23,455 bases of DNA from an uncultured Lachnospiraceae bacterium (GTDB lineage: Bacteria > Bacillota > Clostridia > Lachnospirales > Lachnospiraceae), in assembly GCA_910587085.1 (NCBI GenBank), contig CAJUMC010000051.1, positions 1-23,455 on the forward strand, read 5' to 3'. Below, piece after piece: positions 14,609-22,511 of the stretch. Both the position numbers and the translations under genes were made by a program. The notes under the pieces were generated by a model. The model saw only the letters and a list, made by a program, of their open reading frames with translations. It had not been told where the DNA came from and did not search any database. Every line of letters starts with the position of its first letter. Position 1 is the stretch's first letter.

Positions 14609-14645
14609 ACCGTTCGTGCAGATTTTGCGCGGACGGTATTTTTTT
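14609..14645 (+). terminator. Strong Rho-independent terminator
   Basis: ACCGTTCGTGCA (14609-14620) pairs with TGCGCGGACGGT (14626-14637) over 12 pairs, two of them G-T, around a 5-nt loop, followed by seven T (14639-14645). It ends the long unit that starts at the 6547 promoter. Confidence 0.9.
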
Positions 14646-14674
14646 GTGTATACTTATCCATAAAACGGTATTAT
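14644..14674 (+). promoter_or_regulatory. Possible promoter for the ABC exporter pair
   Basis: TATTAT at 14669-14674 with TTGTGT at 14644-14649 and a long 19-bp spacer, directly after the terminator. A promoter is needed here, but this match is weak. The leader to 14775 contains CCGAACC (14693-14699) facing GGTTCGG (14739-14745). Confidence 0.3.
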
Positions 14675-14774
14675 ACCATGCGTGCGCCGCGCCCGAACCT
14701 TTTTTACGGAAGGTATGGAAAGGTTTTTTCGGCGCAGGGGTTCGGAATTTGTAAATAGGAGGGGAGGTTTTTTA

Positions 14775-16691
14775 TTGGTCAGAGTATCGAAATACACAAG
14801 AGAAAAACGGAGGGCGGCAAAGCAGGCGCACCGGGAGGAACTGGCGCGCGGAGAATACAGCGTACCGGAAAATATGAAATACTGGCTTATCCTGGTATGG
14901 AAAAACTGCAGAAGCGTTATTCCGGTCAATCTTCTAATTATCGCATGCGGATTGATCCTGCCGCTGTGCGTAAATTACCGTCAGAAATATATTCTGGAGT
15001 TTGTGCTCGGAACGGGAGAACGGGACGTGCTGGCAGCGCGTATTATCCTGCTGTTCCTGGCCGGGGGACTTGCGGCATTCTTTAGCGAAATCTCAAATTT
15101 TCACAAAAGTCATGCCGCCTATTTCCGTTTTCGCAACCATATTTTTGACAAAATGCAGGAAAAATTTATGACAACGGATTACGAAAATACGGAAAATGCT
15201 AAAAACGGGGATTTATTCCAGAAAGCAAGTTCTGCTAACGATTGGATTTCCGGGGATTTGCTCGGGATGCTGTCGGATGCCGTAAAAGCAATGTTCGGCA
15301 TTGCCGCATTCGGCGGTATTCTGGCAGGGCTGACTCCGGCGCTTGTCCTGCTGGGAGCGCTTCCCGCCGTTGCCGGCTATTTCATCAACCGGCATAAAAT
15401 GCAGTGGATATGGAATATGGCGGACAACTGGCAGGTTTTCGAGCGTCAGCTGGATTATATTGTACATGCCGGCTCTGATTTCAGCCGCGCCAAGGATGTG
15501 CGGCTGTTCGGAATGCAGCGCTGGTTTTCCGACATCAGCCGTCGGTCATTTGCCGGGCGGCTGAAATGGTATGAACAGCAGGATGCCTGGGAACGCAGAC
15601 ATGATATTTTTGCTGATTTCGTCCGGACGGCGGGAAATTTTGCCGTGTATGCCTATATTATTTACCGGATTATGCAGGGGGAGACCGGAGCCGGAGATTT
15701 TATTCTCTATATGCGGTCGGCAGGCTCCCTGAGCAGCTTTGTGCGGGACTGGTGCGATAAGGTCAGCGGCCTTCGCTGGGCATCCGGGAATATCGACTGG
15801 CTGCGCCGGTATTTTGAGATGAAAGACCGAGAGAGGAGTCTTTGCCCGGAAACTTCCGCGTCTGACCCGGAACTTATGAAAAACAAGGCGGTGCACGGGA
15901 TTGCCGCGGAATCCGGCACGGCGTACGAGATTGAATTCCGCAATGTCAGTTATACCTATCGGGGAGCGGACGGGCCGGCACTCCGGAATCTGTCGTTTAC
16001 GCTCCGCCGCGGGGAGAAGCTTGCGCTTGTCGGCCTGAACGGCGCGGGAAAGACGACGATCGTCAAGCTTATATGCGGGCTGTACGAACCGACGGAGGGG
16101 GAGATCCTTTTGAACGGCATGCCGGTCCGGGACTGTCCGCGCAGGGAATACTACCGCCTGTTCGGCGCGGTATTTCAGGAGGTGGAACCTCTTCCGGTAT
16201 CCGTGGTGGAAAACGTCGCAGGAGGCCGCGGCGGGGATATGGAAAAAGTTGCAGACTGCCTGAAGAGGGCCGGGCTGTATGACAAAATACAGAGTCTTCC
16301 GGAAAAGGAGCATACCAGGCTTGTAAAAAGCGTTTATGAGGATGCGACCGATTTTTCCGGCGGTCAGATACAGAAGCTTGCGCTGGCGAAAGCACTCTAT
16401 AAGGATGCGCCGATTCTGCTGCTGGACGAGCCGACGGCAGCGCTCGATCCGATCGCGGAACAGGAGCTGTATCAGGCGTATTCTGCGCTCTCCAGGGCAA
16501 AATGTTCTCTTTTCATTTCCCATCGGCTTGCATCAACCAGGTTCTGCGATCGGATTCTGTATCTGGAAAACGGCCGGATTGCGGAGGAAGGAACTCACGA
16601 GGCGCTGATTGCTGCCGGAGGAAAATATGCCGAGCTGTACCGGATTCAGAGCAGCTATTACCGGTCCGATGCCGTCTCTGCGGCGGAATGA
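14775..16691 (+). CDS. ABC exporter half-transporter, subunit 1 (permease + ATPase)
   Basis: 638 residues with a TTG start. AGGAGGGGAGG (14757-14767) sits 7 bp before TTG 14775, much better than any upstream ATG. About six membrane helices lie in residues 45-320, followed by a nucleotide-binding domain from about 385. This has Walker A GLNGAGKTT from residue 420, signature FSGGQIQK near 527, Walker B LLLLDEP with Asp551 and Glu552, and H-loop ISHRL. KDVRLFGMQRWF is a coupling-helix region typical of clostridial exporters of this kind. A hydrophilic insert (about 355-383) lies between the two domains. The next gene starts 9 bp after its stop and encodes a similar but divergent half, so the two probably form a heterodimer. 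Substrate unknown; peptide or lipid export is typical of the family. Confidence 0.85.
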   Translation: MVRVSKYTREKRRAAKQAHREELARGEYSVPENMKYWLILVWKNCRSVIPVNLLIIACGLILPLCVNYRQKYILEFVLGTGERDVLAARIILLFLAGGLAAFFSEISNFHKSHAAYFRFRNHIFDKMQEKFMTTDYENTENAKNGDLFQKASSANDWISGDLLGMLSDAVKAMFGIAAFGGILAGLTPALVLLGALPAVAGYFINRHKMQWIWNMADNWQVFERQLDYIVHAGSDFSRAKDVRLFGMQRWFSDISRRSFAGRLKWYEQQDAWERRHDIFADFVRTAGNFAVYAYIIYRIMQGETGAGDFILYMRSAGSLSSFVRDWCDKVSGLRWASGNIDWLRRYFEMKDRERSLCPETSASDPELMKNKAVHGIAAESGTAYEIEFRNVSYTYRGADGPALRNLSFTLRRGEKLALVGLNGAGKTTIVKLICGLYEPTEGEILLNGMPVRDCPRREYYRLFGAVFQEVEPLPVSVVENVAGGRGGDMEKVADCLKRAGLYDKIQSLPEKEHTRLVKSVYEDATDFSGGQIQKLALAKALYKDAPILLLDEPTAALDPIAEQELYQAYSALSRAKCSLFISHRLASTRFCDRILYLENGRIAEEGTHEALIAAGGKYAELYRIQSSYYRSDAVSAAE

Positions 16692-16700
16692 GAGGAAAGC

Positions 16701-18599
16701 ATGAGAGTAGGAGCAAATAAAAGAAGAAGAAAAAGCGAAGAACACAAATCCGGTTTCCGCCTGTTCGGCCGCTGCGTCCGGCTGCTCAATCAGGCCGACC
16801 CGGGAGGGCTTACGGTGGAATTCCTGGCGGTGATTCCGGAACAGGCGTGCGAATTTTTTTACATTTATCTTTCCGCAATTGTTGTAACGGCAGTTGCGCA
16901 GCAGGGCAATATGCGGGAGGTAATACGGCTGACGGCAGCGATCTGCGCGGCAGAATTTGTATTCCGTTTCCTGGCCCGGCTGCTCCGCGGAAAAAAGGAA
17001 AGCCGTGTCTTTGCCCGGAGGCAGAATCTGATGCGGATCGTCTGGGAAAAAGTAATGAATATGGATTATGTTCATATTGAAAGGCTGGACACCCACCTGA
17101 AATTCGCACAGGTGCAGTACGGGATAGCGCGTCTGCTTATCCTGAGGCAGAATATTGTCCAGTGCTGGCTCGGAGCGGTAAATTTCATGATATCACTTTT
17201 TCTTGTTCTTCCGCTCATGAACGGGAAGCCGGCACAGACAGGCGGCTTTGCGGGCTTTCTCCAGTCGCGCCGGGCAGTTTTTCTGCTGCTGATCGTAATT
17301 ACCGCGGTACAGCTTATACAGCAGAAGCTTGCGGCAAAAAAACAGTTTCAAATTGTGGACGATACCAACCGGTCGCGCGAGGTACTGATGGGCTCGCGCA
17401 TCCGGAAGTTTTACCTGAGCTTTGTATTCGAGCGGTACCGGACCGGGAAGGATATCCGTCTTTTCGATGAGTCCGGGATGGTTCTGAAGGAATGCGCGGA
17501 CAGCGGGGATATGGTGGAGAACGCATGGAAAGAGGCCGGGAAAAAGTTATGCGGATATCAGCTGTTTACGGCAATGCTAAATCTGCTGCCGGAGATTTTC
17601 ATAACCCTGTTTGCCGTTGCCAGAGCTATGACGGGAACGCTTGCCGTCGGGGACGTGATTATGTTCATCCTGTATTTTTCCAGGCTTTTGTGGGGGCTTT
17701 CCGTCGTGACAAACGGGATAGTAGGGATCGGCCTGAATCTTCCGAACGGGAAGGCGGTGCTCGATTTTCTGGATATCCCGGACCAGAAATACCGCGGGAC
17801 GCTGCCGACGGAGAAGCGCGACGACAACGAATATGAGTTTGAGTTCCGGCATGTATCGTTCCGGTATCCGGGCGCTCAGGAGGATGTGCTGAAGGATGTG
17901 AGCCTGAAATGGCGCATCGGAGAGAAAATGGCGCTTGTGGGCAGGAACGGCTCCGGAAAATCGACGCTGGTCAAGCTGCTGTGCCGGCTCTATGATCCGA
18001 CCGGCGGGGAGATTCTGCTCAACGGCATTGATATCCGGAAATATAATTATGACGAATATATGGCATTGTTTTCCGTCGTGTTTCAGGATTCTGACGTCTT
18101 TTCTTTTTCCATTGCGGAAAATGTTGCTGTGTCGGCGGATTACGACGCAAAGCGGGTGGAGGAGTGTGTGCGGAAAAGCGGCCTTTCCGAGCGGCTTGAT
18201 GCGATGCCGGCCGGAATCGAAGCCTGTCTGTACCGGCATTTTGATGAGTGCGGTGTGGAGCTTTCGGGAGGCGAGGCACAGAAGCTTGTTCTGGCGCGCG
18301 CCGTCTACCGGGGAGCGCCGTTCCTTGTGCTGGATGAGCCGACATCCGCCCTCGATCCGGTTTCCGAGCATGAGATCTATACAAAGTTCAATGCGATTGT
18401 CGGGACGAGAACGGCCATTTACATTTCCCATCGTCTTTCTTCCTGCCGCTTCTGCGACGATATTGCGGTGCTGAAGGACGGCGCGGTAGCGGAGCACGGC
18501 ACGCACGGAGAACTTCTTGCGCGGAACGGAGAATATGCAGCGATGTGGAGGGCGCAGGCGGAATATTATAAGGACAGTGCGGGAGAACTGTTTTTATAG
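16701..18599 (+). CDS. ABC exporter half-transporter, subunit 2 (permease + ATPase)
   Basis: 632 residues. The basic N-terminus (RVGANKRRRKSEEHK) precedes about six membrane helices (residues 40-345). The ATPase domain from about 375 has Walker A GRNGSGKST from residue 414, Q-loop VVFQDSDVFSFSIAENV, signature LSGGEAQK near 521, Walker B FLVLDEPTSALDP and H-loop ISHRLSS. It keeps the catalytic Glu, so both ATP sites of the pair could work. KDIRLFDESGM matches the coupling region of subunit 1. The start at ATG 16701 follows GAGGAAAGC. Neither subunit has an N-terminal peptidase domain (no C39 protease), so it would not process a leader peptide itself. No precursor peptide gene was found nearby, and the substrate is unknown. 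Confidence 0.85.
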   Translation: MRVGANKRRRKSEEHKSGFRLFGRCVRLLNQADPGGLTVEFLAVIPEQACEFFYIYLSAIVVTAVAQQGNMREVIRLTAAICAAEFVFRFLARLLRGKKESRVFARRQNLMRIVWEKVMNMDYVHIERLDTHLKFAQVQYGIARLLILRQNIVQCWLGAVNFMISLFLVLPLMNGKPAQTGGFAGFLQSRRAVFLLLIVITAVQLIQQKLAAKKQFQIVDDTNRSREVLMGSRIRKFYLSFVFERYRTGKDIRLFDESGMVLKECADSGDMVENAWKEAGKKLCGYQLFTAMLNLLPEIFITLFAVARAMTGTLAVGDVIMFILYFSRLLWGLSVVTNGIVGIGLNLPNGKAVLDFLDIPDQKYRGTLPTEKRDDNEYEFEFRHVSFRYPGAQEDVLKDVSLKWRIGEKMALVGRNGSGKSTLVKLLCRLYDPTGGEILLNGIDIRKYNYDEYMALFSVVFQDSDVFSFSIAENVAVSADYDAKRVEECVRKSGLSERLDAMPAGIEACLYRHFDECGVELSGGEAQKLVLARAVYRGAPFLVLDEPTSALDPVSEHEIYTKFNAIVGTRTAIYISHRLSSCRFCDDIAVLKDGAVAEHGTHGELLARNGEYAAMWRAQAEYYKDSAGELFL

Positions 18600-18660
18600 A
18601 AGGACTTTGCCGGCCCATGGGATTGGAACTTGTATGATTTTCGTCTGAATGATATAAAAA

Positions 18661-18680
18661 ACATGATGCCGGCACCATGT
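18661..18680. other. Near-perfect 20-bp palindrome
   Basis: ACATGATGCC-GGCACCATGT has 9 of 10 complementary pairs about its centre. It lies in the gap between the ABC exporter and the HD-domain gene (18600-18841), where a related TGCCGGC occurs at 18608-18614. It has operator-like symmetry. A weaker GCCTT/AAGGC dyad lies further on, near 18740-18760. No gene is supported in the gap. Confidence 0.4.
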
Positions 18681-18841
18681 CTTAAGGGTGGTTAGGGAGA
18701 AAATAGTATCCGCTAATATTGGTCAGTTTAATACTCTGTAAGCCTTGCTTTATAAGGCAGTTTGAACGGGAAATGGGCTTCAGTGATATTTCATACCTTT
18801 GTTTTTATAAATGGTTTTTACTGCGCAGCGGCAGAAATGAG

Positions 18842-18869
18842 TTGCCAAAATGACGGGATTTGCTATAAT
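18842..18869 (+). promoter_or_regulatory. Sigma-A type promoter of the HD-domain gene
   Basis: TTGCCA at 18842-18847 and a perfect TATAAT at 18864-18869 are 16 bp apart. Transcription would begin near 18876, giving an 89-nt leader to ATG 18965. Confidence 0.7.
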
Positions 18870-18964
18870 AAATGCGCGGCAATCTTTTGGCAGCAAAAAA
18901 AACTGCGGGAAAAGTGGTGCGCTACAGCCTTTAGCGGGCAGAATACATGGGGGAGGACACCGAT

Positions 18965-19639
18965 ATGACAAATATCCAAAAAGCCGAAGCGTTTCTGAAA
19001 GAACAGTTTGCAAACTGCGCCTATTTTATGGAACATCCTGCCGATGGAGAGTACCGCCTGCAGCATTCTTACCGGGTGGCTTATGCTGCCGGAGAGATTG
19101 CCCGCAGGGAGGGATTGGACGAGGAGGGGCTGATCATCGGCGGACTTTTGCACGATGTGGGATACAGCCTGCCGTTTCGGACGGAAGAGGGAGGCTTCGG
19201 TAACTGGCAGGAACACGGGCGGATGTCGGCGCGGTTGGCAAGACCTTTTCTGGAACAGCTTGATCTGGGCAGGGAACGGGTACAGGAAATCTGCTACGGC
19301 ATAGCGATCCATGTGGACGGCGAGGCTGATTTTCCGGGAGAGAAAACAGCTTTTGCACTTAGCATCAAAGATTCGGATGACGTAGACCGCTTTGATGCTT
19401 ATCGGATTTATGACGCGATGGAATGGGCAGACTTTCGGAATCTTAAGATAGAGGATAAACGCAGATGGCTTCAGGAGAAGCTGGACTGGGTCAGTTGGCG
19501 GCTCGGAGAGCAGTCCGGCACGGAGACGGCAAGGCAGATGATCAAAGAGCGGCTTCTGTACCAGAGACAGTACTATGAGAAAGTGCTGGAACAGATGAAA
19601 CACAGTGAAAAGGTGGACTTTTCGTATCAAAAGGCATAG
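18965..19639 (+). CDS. HD-domain metal-dependent hydrolase
   Basis: 224 residues, soluble. The HD signature is H34 in LQHSYRV, then GGLLHDVGY with H63 and D64, a later histidine in IAIHVDG, and an aspartate in SDDVDRFDAY. This is the divalent metal site of HD phosphohydrolases, which act on nucleotides or phosphate esters; the substrate here cannot be told. The ATG at 18947 lacks a ribosome site, whereas GGGGGAGG (18949-18956) stands 8 bp before ATG 18965, which I therefore take as the start. The broken AT-rich gene begins 20 bp after its stop. Confidence 0.8.
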   Translation: MTNIQKAEAFLKEQFANCAYFMEHPADGEYRLQHSYRVAYAAGEIARREGLDEEGLIIGGLLHDVGYSLPFRTEEGGFGNWQEHGRMSARLARPFLEQLDLGRERVQEICYGIAIHVDGEADFPGEKTAFALSIKDSDDVDRFDAYRIYDAMEWADFRNLKIEDKRRWLQEKLDWVSWRLGEQSGTETARQMIKERLLYQRQYYEKVLEQMKHSEKVDFSYQKA

Positions 19640-19659
19640 CGGTGGGAAGGAAGATATAA

Positions 19660-20208
19660 GTGAAGACATTTGATGAACTAATTCTGGTGAATTATTGTTA
19701 TCCGGATTGTATTCCGTTAAAGAATATAATGAGACTTCCAAAAAAAGAAGCATTTGCATTGGCTTCTGCACTTGCAGAATTACATCCGGAAACTACAGCT
19801 TTTTATCGATTTGCAGATTTTGAAAAATATTATGCATTACGAAAAAAACAAGATGAATATTTATATTCATGATTCATTGAATCAGGCGGTACGCCGGAAG
19901 AAAAACATCCACTTTCTTTTGTAATAGAAGAAAGCGATTATCTTCTTAGTTGGTTTGGAAAAGGAATAGAATCAAGATTACGTTTGCAGGATATTCTGCC
20001 TTGTCATATTAGTTTCACAATAGGGGACAGCGGGGCTGAATTCAAGAAATACGGAAATATAAAATTACTGACAATGGAGGATATAAGAGAGCAACTACTG
20101 AAGTATGATAACAACTTTGATACTTTTATGGAAGCAATAGGTAGGCACTATATCGAAGCACAGCTTTGGACAGATAAATATATTACAGAGGAATACTTGA
20201 TAAAATAA
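19660..20208 (+). pseudogene. AT-rich unknown gene interrupted by one in-frame TGA
   Basis: One continuous frame from GTG 19660 to TAA 20208, 182 codons plus the stop, is broken only by TGA at 19870-19872. The first piece is 70 residues (KTFDELILVNYCYPDC to QDEYLYS). The second continues as FIESGGTPEEKHPLSFVIEE to WTDKYITEEYLIK. A single change from TGG (Trp) would restore it. The protein is acidic and soluble, with no motif I recognise. The DNA is clearly richer in A/T than the genes on both sides, which suggests recent transfer. GGTGGGAAGG precedes the GTG by about 9 bp. It could be a real nonsense mutation, a recoded codon or a sequencing error. A downstream restart is possible but no good RBS was seen. 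Confidence 0.65.
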
Positions 20209-20312
20209 AAGTCGTAGATTCTGGAATCGGACTCCCTAAACCAATAAAGTTAAGAACAAGAAGGAACACGCCAAGTCATCGGAGTTTCCGGAAGCGATGC
20301 GTGGAGGGCCAA

Positions 20313-20819
20313 ATGGATATTGAAAATCTGAAGATACGCAGGGCGGTCGCGGATGACATTTCGTTGATCTGGGATTTGATAAAATGCCTTGCTTTGTATG
20401 AAAAGAGACCGCAGGATATGACTGCGACACAGGAGCAGCTGAGCTGCTGGCTTTTTGAACGAAAAATTGCCGTTGTGCTGATTGCCGAATACAACAAAGA
20501 CGCGGTGGGATACGCGCTGTATTATCCTGTGTTTGGCTCGTTTTCCGCCGCCGGCAGGGTGCATCTGGAGGATATTTTTATAAAAGAGGAATTTCGCGGA
20601 CATGGCGCGGGCAGATATTTTCTGGCCAGGATCGCGGAAGCAGTGCTGGCGGATGGATACACGGAAATGGAATGGAACTGTCTTGACTGGAACGAGCCTT
20701 CGATCGCGTTTTACCAGGGTCTTGACGCGGAAGAGGAAACCGGCCGAAGGTATTTCGGATTTGGAAAATCCCGGCTGGAGTCTTTGGCGGCATCCGTAAA
20801 GCGTCTTCCTTTGAAATGA
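20313..20819 (+). CDS. GNAT acetyltransferase, spermidine/spermine N1-acetyltransferase-like
   Basis: 168 residues, soluble. The N-terminal KIRRAVADDISLIWDLIKCL starts the GNAT fold. YPVFGSFSAAGRVHLEDIFI is the strand before the acetyl-CoA site. The pyrophosphate loop is RGHGAGRYF (near residue 97). NCLDWNEPSIAFYQGL (near 119) is the closing motif, closely like SSAT-type enzymes that acetylate polyamines, diamines or related amines using acetyl-CoA. I chose ATG 20313 because GGAGGG lies 6 bp upstream; the GTG at 20301 would overlap that RBS. The gap 20209-20312 after the AT-rich gene shows no promoter that I trust. Confidence 0.8.
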   Translation: MDIENLKIRRAVADDISLIWDLIKCLALYEKRPQDMTATQEQLSCWLFERKIAVVLIAEYNKDAVGYALYYPVFGSFSAAGRVHLEDIFIKEEFRGHGAGRYFLARIAEAVLADGYTEMEWNCLDWNEPSIAFYQGLDAEEETGRRYFGFGKSRLESLAASVKRLPLK

Positions 20820-20959
20820 TTGTTCCGGTGTCTGCAGCAGAAGAGCGCGGTTCCTGCGGGGAATAAAGGCCGTTCCGGCGCGGAAAAGCGGGCAGGACAG
20901 TCACATTTCTGAAGATTTCTGCATAAGCTGTAGCGACAGCATGATGGTAAGGTGCTAAT

Positions 20960-22183
20960 ATGGCTTATACAGTGTATCTTGACGCGGGGCACGGAGGCTA
21001 TGATGCCGGTGCGACCGACGGAAACCGCAAGGAGAAAGACGACGCGCTGGAGCTGACGCTGGCCGTCGGACAGATTCTGCAGGATAACGGCGTGGATGTC
21101 GGCTACACGCGTGTGGAGGATGTGTATGATTCCCCGGTGCGCAAGGCGCAGATTGCAAACGAGGCAGGGGCGGATCTGTTTGTGTCCTTTCACCGGAATG
21201 CGGCGGAGCGGCGGAACCAGTACAACGGGGTGCAGACGCTGGTATTTGAAAATACCGGGCTGAAAAAGGAGCTGGCGGACGCGATCAACCAGGCGCTGGC
21301 GGAGGTCGGTTTTGTCAATATCGGTACGGAGGTAAGGCGTGACCTTGCAGTGCTTCGCCGGACACAGATGCCGGCTCTGCTTGTCGAGGCCGGTTTTATT
21401 GACAGCGACACGGACAACGAGATCTTTGATGAGAATTTTGACGATATGGCCCGGGCTATCGCCTATGCGATTCTTGATACGCTTAAGGCGAATGGTCTTG
21501 TTTCCGGAAATTCCGTTCGGACGATGGCGGCGGCTCCGCAGATGCAGGAAACCTATTCGGGCAGGATGGGGAACGAAAATGTTTCCCGCGGCAGCCAGGG
21601 CAGAGTGGGGCAGCGAGCGGCAGCAGGGAACGCCTCGTCGGCGGTAGCGGCGGCTTCCAGCAGTGCTGTAGCTGCCGGCGCGGAGATCCTGCAGAACCGG
21701 ATGTCCGGCAATGCTGTTTCCCGGAACCGGACGTCCTCCGGTACCGCTTCTTCTCAGAACGGAATGACAGCGATGACGACGGGATATCCGGCTGGAATGG
21801 GCAGCACTGCTGCCGGCGGCGAAGGTCAGGGCAACGCCGGCGCAGTCGAGCAGCTGGACAATACAAACGGCAGCGGGGCGGAAGAGATACGTATCGGGCG
21901 CAGAGTGGGCGGCATGTGCGTCTGTATCGGAGATGATGACAGCGATGATGATAACAACGACGGCCCGGCATATCAGATCCAGACCGGCCTGTACCGGAAT
22001 TATGCCAATGCGCTGCGCCAGCGCCGCAGGCTTGAGAAGGACGGCTTCCCTGCGATGATACAGCTTTATAAGCAGTATTTTGCCGTGGTGACAGGGTATT
22101 ATGATTCTGCTGAGGATGCGATGGAAGCGGAGAAGGAGCTCCGCACGCTCGGGTATGATACGCTGATCCGGACAGTGAGATAG
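20960..22183 (+). CDS. N-acetylmuramoyl-L-alanine amidase (amidase_3) with SPOR domain, no signal peptide
   Basis: 407 residues. Amidase_3 domain at 1-185: zinc ligands H11 (LDAGHGGYDAGA), E25 and H78 (SFHRNA), with catalytic E143 (LLVEAGFID). It would cut the bond between muramic acid and L-alanine in peptidoglycan. A long Ala, Gly, Ser, Asn and Met-rich linker (about 195-320) leads to an acidic stretch (DDDSDDDNNDG). A C-terminal SPOR domain (about 337-407, IQTGLYRNYANALRQR to GYDTLIRTVR) normally binds bare glycan at division sites. The protein starts MAYTVYLDAGHGG with no signal peptide, so release would need lysis, a holin or an unusual route. That is common for phage-type endolysins and for a clostridial amidase family of this style. 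The RBS GGTAAGGTG is moderate, and a small GCTGT/ACAGC hairpin (20927-20940) precedes it. Confidence 0.85.
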   Translation: MAYTVYLDAGHGGYDAGATDGNRKEKDDALELTLAVGQILQDNGVDVGYTRVEDVYDSPVRKAQIANEAGADLFVSFHRNAAERRNQYNGVQTLVFENTGLKKELADAINQALAEVGFVNIGTEVRRDLAVLRRTQMPALLVEAGFIDSDTDNEIFDENFDDMARAIAYAILDTLKANGLVSGNSVRTMAAAPQMQETYSGRMGNENVSRGSQGRVGQRAAAGNASSAVAAASSSAVAAGAEILQNRMSGNAVSRNRTSSGTASSQNGMTAMTTGYPAGMGSTAAGGEGQGNAGAVEQLDNTNGSGAEEIRIGRRVGGMCVCIGDDDSDDDNNDGPAYQIQTGLYRNYANALRQRRRLEKDGFPAMIQLYKQYFAVVTGYYDSAEDAMEAEKELRTLGYDTLIRTVR

Positions 22184-22198
22184 TACCGGAAGGCGGTG

Positions 22199-22292
22199 CG
22201 GCAGCCAAGTTTGGAAAATAATTAAGCTGCCGGATGAGGAAAATGGTTTGGAGTATCTGCATGGATGCCGCCAGGCGTGAAAAAAGGCGGCA
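22199..22292 (+). other. Two consecutive stem-loops after the amidase gene
   Basis: CGGCAGC (22199-22205) pairs with GCTGCCG (22226-22232), and TGCCGCC (22266-22272) pairs with GGCGGCA (22286-22292). They lie between the amidase stop and the terminator and may stabilise the 3' end. No gene is present in 22184-22306. Confidence 0.45.
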
Positions 22293-22306
22293 CTGCAAAG
22301 ATCCCG

Positions 22307-22347
22307 CTCCTGCTTCAGGATATTTTATCCCGGAGCAGGAGTTTTGT
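22307..22347 (+). terminator. Rho-independent terminator of the amidase gene
   Basis: CTCCTGCTTC-A-GGATA pairs with TATCC-C-GGAGCAGGAG, with one G-T pair and one mismatch, around a TTT loop. It is followed by TTTTGTT (22342-22348). 22348-22455 is AT-rich and holds no gene. Confidence 0.8.
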
Positions 22348-22455
22348 TATATTGTAATAAGCAATTGCAGGAAATTGACAAAATGACAGCCGTTCGGTTA
22401 TTGGGATTTTTAATACAATCCTTTATAAAATTATGTCCGTGTTTAGAAAAACAGC

Positions 22456-22483
22456 TTGAAAAATTATAGAGAATTGTTATAAT
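22456..22483 (+). promoter_or_regulatory. Sigma-A type promoter for the gene at 22512
   Basis: TTGAAA at 22456-22461 and TATAAT at 22478-22483 are 16 bp apart. Transcription would start near 22490, so the ATG inside the -10 box (22482) cannot be the start codon and ATG 22512 is preferred. Confidence 0.7.
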
Positions 22484-22511
22484 GAAACCAAATTACAGGG
22501 CAGGAGGCAAC

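Noticed and set aside
14682..14774. ATG starts at 14682 or 14715 for ABC subunit 1
   Set aside because: No ribosome site near them; AGGAGGGGAGG is ideally placed for TTG 14775.
18600..18841. Bacteriocin or lanthipeptide precursor beside the ABC exporter
   Set aside because: No short frame with an RBS, double-Gly leader or Cys/Ser/Thr-rich core was seen here or in 14646-14774.
18762..18968. 68-codon cysteine-containing plus-strand frame before the HD gene, possible small toxin or peptide
   Set aside because: It needs a TTG start without an RBS and runs through the good promoter (18842-18869) and the RBS of the HD gene.
22375..22403. TTGACA at 22375-22380 as the promoter of the gene at 22512
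   Set aside because: At 17 bp the -10 is TTATTG, much poorer than the TTGAAA-16-TATAAT pair at 22456-22483.
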